From NCBI GenBank assembly GCA_938048505.1, contig CALIUX010000056.1, positions 1 to 6,762 of the forward strand: a DNA stretch of 6,762 bases, written 5' to 3'. Within the stretch, counting starts at the first letter, position 1. Each line of letters begins with the position of its first letter. The notes under the pieces are model-generated. The model did not search any database. It had not been told where the DNA came from and saw nothing but the letters and a program-made list of their open reading frames with translations. This DNA is from an uncultured Pseudomonadales bacterium (GTDB taxonomy: Bacteria > Pseudomonadota > Gammaproteobacteria > Pseudomonadales > Cellvibrionaceae). Positions 1-4,887 of the stretch are shown one piece after another. A program made the translations under genes and the position numbers.

Positions 1-234
1 GCTTGGGTCATGTCGAATGGGGGCACTGAAGAAGGTGACATTGTTTACCTTAACTTAACTGAAGAGTTCCAGTTAAAAAATACAGCAGGCGAAAAAGTGG
101 TATTTGATGAATCAACACTCATCGCCATACCCGATGAAAACGAAGCTTTTATTGAAATTATCATTCGTGATCAAGAAGCTTACGATATATTTTTAGCCGA
201 ACATGAAGTCGCACTATCAGCAAGAGAAAAATAA
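1..234 (+). CDS. C-terminal fragment of an unrecognised acidic protein (5' end outside window)
   Basis: The frame is open from base 1 (Ala-Trp-Val, then Met at position 10) to a TAA stop at 232-234. No ribosome binding site is visible before the ATG at 10, so this is most likely the tail of a longer gene rather than a 74-residue protein. The visible part is strongly acidic and contains alternating hydrophobic stretches (for example around FIEIIIRD) that suggest a beta-rich domain, followed by a Glu-rich helical end. I see no signal peptide, membrane segment or catalytic motif, and I do not recognise the family. It converges on yicC with a 62-bp AT-rich gap (235-296) that holds no convincing terminator hairpin. 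In many gammaproteobacteria gmk lies just past yicC; that arrangement is not present here. Confidence 0.6.
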   Translation, partial: AWVMSNGGTEEGDIVYLNLTEEFQLKNTAGEKVVFDESTLIAIPDENEAFIEIIIRDQEAYDIFLAEHEVALSAREK

Positions 235-296
235 TAAAATTCAGGCACTCTTTTTATTATATCGGCTTTTACTCTATCTACATTATTTTACCTACA

Positions 297-1157
297 TCAC
301 TCTATATTCTGAACCTGCTCGCGCATTTGCTCGATCAGTACTTTAAGTTCCATAGCAATGCGAGTGGTTTCACTGCTAATCGACTTGCTGCTGAGCGTAT
401 TCGCCTCGCGATTAAACTCTTGCATTAAAAAATCGAGGCGGCGGCCAACAGGTTCTTTTTTTTCCAAAATAGCGCGCGCTTCTTTTACATGCGCTTCTAA
501 TCGATCAATCTCTTCTGATACATCAGCCTTTTGCACTTGGATAACAATCTCTTGCTCAAGGCGATCAGGGTCTATCTCATTTTTTAAGTTAGCTAGCTTA
601 TTTTTAAATCTTTCTTGGTGATCAAATAATATCTTTGGCAAGCGAGATTTAAGTGTATCAACATGCAACATAATGGCTGCCAAACGCTCATCAAGACATT
701 GATATAAGCTTTCGCCCTCTCTTAATCGATTTTTTTTCAATGCAAGCAAAGCCTGCTCTAAGAGAGGCTCCACAGCAGTTAAAAGAACAGAAGACTCAGG
801 TGACTTCGCTTTAACAATTCCGGGAGCTTGCAATATATCCAATGTATTAGAAGGCGATGCGGTAGGCATATACTGCTGAACAAGGTCTAATGATGCAGCC
901 AATGAACGTAGTGCATGCTCATCAATTTCGCCTGTCTGCCCAGGCTCTTGTTTCACATAGATTAAAACATCAACTTTGCCTCGCCCTAGCTGCGACTTGA
1001 GAATTTCACGCAACTTCCCTTCTGCCACCCTTAAGGCATCTGGCAACTTGATATTCAACTCTAAATAACGATGATTAACACTGCGAATTTCACAACTCAC
1101 ATGCCCCCACAAGTACCCTTTTTCGCTGCGGGCAAACCCCGTCATACTACTAATCAT
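297..1157 (-). CDS. yicC: YicC family endoribonuclease
   Basis: This 286-residue protein matches the YicC family over its full length. It starts MISSMTGFAR, as the family normally does (E. coli begins MIRSMTAYAR). Near the C-terminus, residues 238-259 hold the family signature GRRLDFLMQEFNREANTL, typical of the DUF1732 domain. The middle (about 150-235) is helical and rich in Lys, Glu and Leu. YicC proteins are reported to be endoribonucleases acting on RNA, including small RNAs such as RyhB in E. coli; that is knowledge of the family, not something visible here. The ATG at 1155-1157 is preferred over the internal ATG at residue 5 because family members begin with the extra residues, and a weak GAAG lies just upstream. 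It is divergent from rph, a common pairing in this class. Its downstream neighbour is convergent, so it is probably transcribed alone. Confidence 0.95.
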   Translation of the reverse strand: MISSMTGFARSEKGYLWGHVSCEIRSVNHRYLELNIKLPDALRVAEGKLREILKSQLGRGKVDVLIYVKQEPGQTGEIDEHALRSLAASLDLVQQYMPTASPSNTLDILQAPGIVKAKSPESSVLLTAVEPLLEQALLALKKNRLREGESLYQCLDERLAAIMLHVDTLKSRLPKILFDHQERFKNKLANLKNEIDPDRLEQEIVIQVQKADVSEEIDRLEAHVKEARAILEKKEPVGRRLDFLMQEFNREANTLSSKSISSETTRIAMELKVLIEQMREQVQNIE

Positions 1158-1264
1158 TACTTCAACCCATTTTTTGCTTATATTTTTTAGGTGTTTTTAC
1201 TTCTAGGATTGCATACGCTATTAAAGCTATCTTTTCAGGCTACCTTTTACTGACTGAGCGGAAA

Positions 1265-1286
1265 GCCCAACGGTCTAATGTTGGGC
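1265..1286. repeat. Perfect 7-bp inverted repeat in the yicC-rph spacer
   Basis: GCCCAAC (1265-1271) and GTTGGGC (1280-1286) are exact reverse complements separated by 8 bases. The right arm overlaps the candidate rph -35 hexamer. No T-run follows it on the plus strand and only TTTCC follows on the minus strand, so it does not look like a terminator. It could be an operator or a hairpin in a leader transcript. Confidence 0.45.
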
Positions 1287-1309
1287 AAACCGAGTGGGAC
1301 TGGCATAAT
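1281..1309 (+). promoter_or_regulatory. Candidate sigma-70 promoter for rph
   Basis: TTGGGC (1281-1286, 3 of 6 matches to TTGACA) is followed after 17 bp by CATAAT (1304-1309, 5 of 6 matches to TATAAT). It lies 36 bp before the rph start codon. The spacing is ideal but the -35 is weak, so the call rests mainly on the -10 and the position. Confidence 0.35.
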
Positions 1310-1345
1310 GTAGGCTCACTACCCATGATTATAGGATAACCCCGA

Positions 1346-2080
1346 ATGCAAACTGCTGCCATGCAAAGACCTAGCGAACGCCAGCCCAATCAACTCCGTA
1401 CGATTAACATTACGCGCAATTTCACCAAACATGCAGAAGGCTCAGTATTAATCGAGTTTGGCGATACACGCGTACTCTGCACAGCGAGTGTCACCGAAGG
1501 TGTGCCGCGCTTTTTAAAAGGGAGCGGTAAAGGGTGGTTAACCGCGGAGTATGGCATGCTACCTCGCTCTACACATTCACGCATGGATCGCGAAGCAGCA
1601 CGCGGCAAGCAGGGTGGGCGTACCGTTGAAATTCAGCGCTTGATTGGACGCTCTCTACGCGCAGCAATTGATTTAGAAGCTCTAGGTGAGTTCACTATTG
1701 TGGTTGATTGCGATGTGCTGCAGGCCGATGGCGGAACCCGAACAGCCTCTATCACAGGGGCGTGTGTTGCCGTGGTTGATGCGTTGAATCATTTGCAGCG
1801 CTCTGATGCGCTGAAAACGGATCCACTATTGAATATGATTGCATCGGTTAGCGTGGGTATTTATCAAGGCGTCCCTGTGCTTGATCTTGATTACCCTGAA
1901 GATTCCGCAGCCGATACCGATATGAATTTAGTGATGACCGAAAATGGCGGCATTATTGAAATCCAAGGAACAGCCGAGCAAGCACCCTTTTCAGAAGAAG
2001 AATTTCAAGCCATGTTTGCACTAGGAAGAAAGGGCATTAATGAATTAATCACTTTGCAAAAAGCCGCTTTGGCAGAATAA
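1346..2080 (+). CDS. rph: Ribonuclease PH
   Basis: RNase PH is a phosphorolytic 3'-5' exoribonuclease that trims the 3' ends of tRNA precursors, releasing nucleoside diphosphates; it works as a ring-shaped hexamer in the cytoplasm. The 244 residues align along the whole family: [16 protein letters not shown] (26-41), [10 protein letters not shown] (70-79), [20 protein letters not shown] (87-106), [19 protein letters not shown] (122-140) and [10 protein letters not shown] (185-194). Arg92 and Arg132 match the phosphate-binding arginines, and Asp186 and Asp192 lie in the conserved acidic segment thought to bind the catalytic metal. The start at 1346 has AGGA at 1333-1336, 9 bases upstream. The second ATG (1361), which would give the more usual MQRPS beginning, has no such site. 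The protein is therefore slightly longer at the N-terminus than the 238-residue E. coli enzyme. No pyrE or crc follows it. Confidence 0.97.
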   Translation: MQTAAMQRPSERQPNQLRTINITRNFTKHAEGSVLIEFGDTRVLCTASVTEGVPRFLKGSGKGWLTAEYGMLPRSTHSRMDREAARGKQGGRTVEIQRLIGRSLRAAIDLEALGEFTIVVDCDVLQADGGTRTASITGACVAVVDALNHLQRSDALKTDPLLNMIASVSVGIYQGVPVLDLDYPEDSAADTDMNLVMTENGGIIEIQGTAEQAPFSEEEFQAMFALGRKGINELITLQKAALAE

Positions 2081-2110
2081 CTTCTCCAATTTATCACGCT
2101 GAAGTCATTC

Positions 2111-2124
2111 GTTTAGCGCTAAAC
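2111..2124. repeat. 14-bp perfect palindrome downstream of rph
   Basis: GTTTAGCGCTAAAC reads the same on both strands and begins 30 bases after the rph stop codon. An alternative fold pairs CGCTGAA (2097-2103) with TTTAGCG (2112-2118) through one G-U pair. No T-run follows closely, so a Rho-independent terminator is not supported. It may be a protein-binding palindrome or part of a 3' hairpin of the rph message. Confidence 0.35.
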
Positions 2125-2219
2125 AATAATGGCTTTGGCTGGATTGATTCTTTTTAGAAAGTCTATTTTTTTCATTACAAAGCTAAAAGAAAATAATACC
2201 AGCTGCATACAAAATAATA

Positions 2220-2711
2220 CTAGTGCATCGCCTTTAAGCGTTTTTCGGCCGGCATTAATCGCATCATTTTACCGGGAATACAGTGCAAGGGCGGCACTAT
2301 TTCGGTATCACGCATATAAGCATTTTCTGCAAGTTCTACTTTCTCATATTGCTTTTCCAGAAAGGAGGAAAGATTACCGCAAGAATGCCCAAGCAATGTT
2401 TCAACCTTTATTGCCGCAAGGCGTGAAAGTAATTTGATGGCTTGATCAAAGCGGCTTTCCAAAATGAGCAACTGCAATAGAAATTCTGCAGGCTTAGTGA
2501 TATGAGCCGCGCTAAAGACATTGTTTTTTGAACAAGCTGCACGCAAGTCTGCGACATCCAAGGCTACCTCAAAATACAGATACGCCTTATCAACCCGACA
2601 ATTAACATATGCTTGCATCGCACCATTCATCATTTCTCCCCAGTACTTAACGGCTTGGGATTCACATAATGTCATTTGTGCTGCGTGGTATGCGCATAAA
2701 GAGTGGCTCAT
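2220..2711 (-). CDS. Uncharacterised 163-residue Cys/His-rich protein with a TPR-like helical pair
   Basis: I do not recognise a named family. The 163-residue protein appears soluble, with no signal peptide or membrane segment. It is mostly helical: residues 24-56 fit a TPR-like pattern with small residues at A31, A43 and A50 and Phe47 at the usual large position, and 75-100 looks like a second helical pair. It contains six Cys (6, 16, 38, 60, 111, 144) and six His (3, 9, 70, 109, 143, 163), high for a cytoplasmic protein; C6-x2-H9 and H143-C144 could bind a metal, but that is speculation. The ATG at 2711 is well supported by AGGAGG four bases upstream, which argues for a real gene. It ends TAG at 2220-2222. 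Its upstream region, shared with the divergent phosphopantetheinyl transferase gene, carries a Fur box, so iron control is possible. The opposite strand also has open frames here, but they lack comparable start signals. Confidence 0.7.
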   Translation of the reverse strand: MSHSLCAYHAAQMTLCESQAVKYWGEMMNGAMQAYVNCRVDKAYLYFEVALDVADLRAACSKNNVFSAAHITKPAEFLLQLLILESRFDQAIKLLSRLAAIKVETLLGHSCGNLSSFLEKQYEKVELAENAYMRDTEIVPPLHCIPGKMMRLMPAEKRLKAMH

Positions 2712-2715
2712 ATCG

Positions 2716-2721
2716 CCTCCT
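2716..2721 (-). promoter_or_regulatory. Strong ribosome binding site of the 163-residue unknown gene
   Basis: On the minus strand this reads AGGAGG, a full match to the anti-Shine-Dalgarno core, with CGAT between it and the ATG at 2711. It is the strongest such site in the window and fixes the start of this gene. Confidence 0.75.
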
Positions 2722-2880
2722 AGTTTGGGCAGTTCTATTCAGGGTCTGTCAACTCAAAGCATCGAGTAAGTGTTTTAATAAAAAAAGCCATTACCTACTC
2801 GTTTTTTCATAAGGTGTTTTGTATATTCTTTAGTCAGAGCCAACAACATCCAACACATTAAAAGTATTGCACAAGACAAA

Positions 2881-2906
2881 AGATAATAATTATCATTTGC
2901 ATTGTC
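2881..2906. promoter_or_regulatory. Fur box (ferric uptake regulator operator)
   Basis: AGATAATAATTATCA (2881-2895) fits the Fur 7-1-7 consensus TGATAATNATTATCA at all but the first specified base. In 19-mer form, 2882-2900 matches GATAATGATAATCATTATC at 15 of 19 positions, and a second register six bases on (2888-2906) matches at 12 of 19, a pattern typical of overlapping Fur dimers. A candidate promoter, TTGCAC (2867-2872), 18 bp, TATCAT (2891-2896), would have its -10 inside the box, so bound Fur would block it. The box lies 116 bp before the transferase start at 3012 and 169 bp before the divergent gene start at 2711. The promoter call is weaker than the operator call. Confidence 0.75.
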
Positions 2907-3002
2907 AATATTTAATTTCATCCTATTTGCTAAACGGGCTATGCAGAGCATGAAGTGGTCAACAGGTCACAAGCTGTGACTCACTGCTCTCACCCCATGA
3001 TT

Positions 3003-3007
3003 GAGGA
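3003..3007 (+). promoter_or_regulatory. Ribosome binding site that decides the phosphopantetheinyl transferase start
   Basis: GAGGA ends four bases before the ATG at 3012. Neither the in-frame GTG at 2955 nor the ATG at 2997 has a comparable site, so 3012 is chosen as the start. Confidence 0.65.
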
Positions 3008-3011
3008 CAAT

Positions 3012-3752
3012 ATGCCTGAGATATATCTTTACAACATCGCTGCAACCCTCAAAGAAGTTGGGCTCGAACGCGCACAGTCCTTATTAGACTCAGGCGAAAA
3101 AGAACAAGTTGATAAAATAAAAGCCGAAAGCCGCTTAAACGAATTTGTACTGGGCCGGTACTTACTAAAAAAGCGACTCAGCGAGCAAACCGGTCAACCA
3201 GCAGAGACATTAGTGCTGCAAAAAAGGGCTTATGGAAAGCTCTATCTAGAGGGCAACCCCTGCTTCTTTAACCTCAGCCACTCCGGTAATTACCTTGTAG
3301 TCGCGATAAGCCAAAAAGATGAGATAGGGGTTGATATTGAACATGTCACAAGACGCTCTACACACTACACAGACATAGCTCAGCGCTACTTTACCCAAGC
3401 AGAAGGCCATGCTATTAAGGATGCGCCTAGCTCTGAACAGTCAATCTTATTCCACGAGGTTTGGACAAAAAAAGAAGCTGTACTCAAAGCCGCAGGGATT
3501 GGGTTAAGCGGTAGCTTAGATGCGTTTAATGCACTGGAAACCCATCCCAGTACACCAATAGAACTGCTTATCAAATCCGCTGAAAACGCAGCAATGCCAG
3601 AAAAACATTATGCGTTTCACTTAAAACACTGGCAGTTTAACGATCCAAACCAAACCCCAGTGTATTTGAGTGCATCAGTTTGCAATGGGCAAGTGCTCCC
3701 AAATTTCATATTGCATGAAACGGAAGGGTTAGGTTTAAGGGCGGCCAGCTAG
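3012..3752 (+). CDS. Sfp/EntD-type 4'-phosphopantetheinyl transferase
   Basis: This enzyme moves the 4'-phosphopantetheine arm of coenzyme A onto a serine of carrier proteins, converting apo peptidyl or acyl carrier domains to the active holo form. From the start at 3012 it has 246 residues, the usual size for the Sfp group (AcpS types are about half as long). The ACPS-superfamily motifs are present: FNLSHSG (86-92), IGVDIE (105-110) with metal-binding Asp108 and Glu110, and WTKKEAVLK (151-159) with Glu155. A longer frame begins at GTG 2955, but its first 19 residues do not look like family sequence and have no ribosome binding site. The upstream Fur box suggests expression under iron limitation, hence a role in siderophore synthesis like EntD; that is inference, because no synthetase genes are in the window. 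It might also serve other carrier proteins. Its stop overlaps that of the convergent exonuclease gene. Confidence 0.92.
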   Translation: MPEIYLYNIAATLKEVGLERAQSLLDSGEKEQVDKIKAESRLNEFVLGRYLLKKRLSEQTGQPAETLVLQKRAYGKLYLEGNPCFFNLSHSGNYLVVAISQKDEIGVDIEHVTRRSTHYTDIAQRYFTQAEGHAIKDAPSSEQSILFHEVWTKKEAVLKAAGIGLSGSLDAFNALETHPSTPIELLIKSAENAAMPEKHYAFHLKHWQFNDPNQTPVYLSASVCNGQVLPNFILHETEGLGLRAAS

Positions 3753-4255
3753 CCAGCGCAATAACGGTTGTAGCGCAAATCTTTTGATGCTTTGAAGGTT
3801 TCTTGAATCAAGAAGGCATCATGGCTTGCTCGATGCCGCTCATAAGAGTGGCGTAATATTAGCTCTTGCTTGACTGACGCCCACACTTCCTGCTGATTTT
3901 CTGTTTGAATCGATTCAATCGGTGAGAGACTAAATGTTGGCGCAAAGCCGGCCGCATAAAAGAGTACGTTTAGCCATGGTTTATCAACAGACCAACCATC
4001 ACAATAAACCGCTTGATTCTGAAGCAATTCATTCAATTTAGTGCAAACATCCACAACTGGCAGCCCATACCGCTGTAGATCATCTTGCTCGATATGATGA
4101 ACACGCTCTGCCTCTGGGTCCCAATGCGTCCATGATGCATGACGCTGAATCAGGGTACAGAAGCGCTCACCATTTGACATCGCCAAGCCGACTTCAATAG
4201 GATAGCTTTCAGCACCGAATCCAGAGGCTTCAAAATCAAGAATAGTGGGTACCAT
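3749..4255 (-). CDS. Small DEDDh-type 3'-5' exonuclease (DnaQ/RNase T-like)
   Basis: The 168-residue protein carries the three exonuclease motifs of the DEDDh superfamily. Exo I is LDFEASG with Asp7 and Glu9. Exo II lies around YCDGWSVDKPWL, where Asp91 is the likely catalytic residue and Asp86 an alternative. Exo III is HRASHD, an HxAxxD pattern giving His141 and Asp146. Such enzymes remove nucleotides from the 3' ends of DNA or RNA with two metal ions; whether this one prefers DNA or RNA cannot be told from sequence. It has a bare catalytic domain without fused regions, and no signal peptide. The start at 4255 has only a weak AGG upstream, but there is no better in-frame choice. It lies 105 bp downstream of sspB on the same strand with no clear terminator between, so co-transcription is possible. 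Its last four bases overlap the end of the convergent transferase gene. Confidence 0.85.
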   Translation of the reverse strand: MVPTILDFEASGFGAESYPIEVGLAMSNGERFCTLIQRHASWTHWDPEAERVHHIEQDDLQRYGLPVVDVCTKLNELLQNQAVYCDGWSVDKPWLNVLFYAAGFAPTFSLSPIESIQTENQQEVWASVKQELILRHSYERHRASHDAFLIQETFKASKDLRYNRYCAG

Positions 4256-4360
4256 ATTATGGCCTGTTTTAATATTTTGATTAAATCACTGCACAAAACA
4301 AGCCTAGCCTTACTTATCTGACTTCACCACTACTGACTTTACTTAACCGCTAATGAGCGA

Positions 4361-4765
4361 CTATTTCACCACTTTAAGTGTTGGCTTTTTGACCGGTATC
4401 ACTTTTGGCTTGGTGTCTTGCGGTGGTTGTGGCGGCGTCGCTTCAGGCTCAAACATCATTCCTTTGCCATTTTCTTTGGCGTAGATACCCATAACAGCAT
4501 GATTAGGGACATAAATTTCTGTTGGCACGCCACCAAAACGCGCACTGAAGCTCACAGCGGTATTCGAAAGATCTAACCCTACAATAGCGCGCGGTGCAAT
4601 ATTGAGAATAATTTGACCATCTTTTCCGACAAACTCCTGTGGCACACTTACACCTTCTTCGTTTGCATGCACTAATAAATAAGGTGTTAAGTCGTTATCG
4701 TTGATCCACTCATAAAGTGCGCGAATCAAATAAGGGCGACTAGAAGACATCGCTATGGTAGCCAT
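4361..4765 (-). CDS. sspB: ClpXP protease specificity-enhancing factor SspB
   Basis: SspB is a dimeric adaptor that holds ssrA-tagged, stalled-translation products and delivers them to the ClpXP protease. The substrate-binding fold occupies about residues 8-108 and shows the family blocks RPYLIRALYEWINDNDLTPY (10-29), GQIILNIAPRA (50-60), FSARFGGVP (73-81) and MFEPEA (104-109). The C-terminus, PTLKVVK (128-134), corresponds to the ClpX-binding tail that in E. coli reads ALRVVK. The linker between them (about 110-127) is short, Pro/Lys-rich and lacks the long acidic stretch of the 165-residue E. coli protein. The ATG at 4765 is preferred to the one at residue 6 because AAAGG lies 10 bases upstream. 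In many gammaproteobacteria sspB follows sspA; here the gene upstream on the same strand is the cytochrome b/c1 gene and sspA is absent. Confidence 0.95.
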   Translation of the reverse strand: MATIAMSSSRPYLIRALYEWINDNDLTPYLLVHANEEGVSVPQEFVGKDGQIILNIAPRAIVGLDLSNTAVSFSARFGGVPTEIYVPNHAVMGIYAKENGKGMMFEPEATPPQPPQDTKPKVIPVKKPTLKVVK

Positions 4766-4807
4766 AGAAACAAACCTTTTAACAAATCATAAGAACCAAT
4801 GGGCGAC

Positions 4808-4836
4808 AGTATGATTCGATAATGATCTATCAGCAA
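4808..4836 (-). promoter_or_regulatory. Weak candidate promoter for sspB
   Basis: On the minus strand TTGCTG (4831-4836) is followed after 17 bp by CATACT (4808-4813), which matches the -10 consensus at 4 of 6 positions. It sits in the 122-bp gap between the cytochrome b/c1 stop and the sspB start. Both hexamers are weak; the ideal spacing and position are the only support. Confidence 0.2.
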
Positions 4837-4887
4837 GAGTCCATTTTTTCTGCGCTTTTTCTCTAAACGCTCTTCCCTACACCTTAA

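Larger units (their letters stand above)
2712..3011. other. 300-bp divergent intergenic control region
   Basis: This AT-rich spacer separates the 163-residue unknown gene (minus strand) from the phosphopantetheinyl transferase gene (plus strand). It contains the ribosome binding site of the former (2716-2721), a near-consensus Fur box (2881-2895) and the ribosome binding site of the latter (3003-3007). An imperfect inverted repeat (2763-2771 with 2793-2801) is followed by six T's, but has a 21-base loop and no plus-strand gene directly upstream. I see no tRNA or other RNA gene. A Fur-controlled small RNA cannot be excluded by eye. Confidence 0.6.

Noticed and set aside
2190..2220. Direct repeat AAAATAATAC (2190-2199 and 2211-2220) after the unknown gene
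   Set aside because: Two short copies of AT-rich sequence in an AT-rich gap are expected by chance, with no mobile-element features around them.
2129..2437. Open frame of 102 codons on the plus strand after rph
   Set aside because: No ribosome binding site, no recognisable protein features, and most of it lies opposite the 163-residue minus-strand gene, which has a strong start signal.
2763..2807. Possible Rho-independent terminator on the plus strand: CGAGTAAGT and ACCTACTCG arms followed by six T's
   Set aside because: The stem has an A-C mismatch, the loop is 21 bases and AT-rich, and no plus-strand gene ends nearby; rph ends almost 700 bp upstream.
2955..3011. Longer N-terminus for the phosphopantetheinyl transferase, from GTG 2955 or ATG 2997
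   Set aside because: Neither start has a ribosome binding site and the added residues do not resemble the family, whereas ATG 3012 has GAGGA four bases upstream.
4819..4833. GATAATGAT in front of sspB as a second Fur box
   Set aside because: Only the left half of the consensus is present; the right half (CTATCAGCAA) does not match, so dimer binding is not supported.
4846..4876. Hairpin GCGTTT/AAGCGC after the cytochrome c1 stop as a terminator
   Set aside because: The stem is six pairs with a G-U wobble, and it is followed by A's rather than T's on the minus strand.
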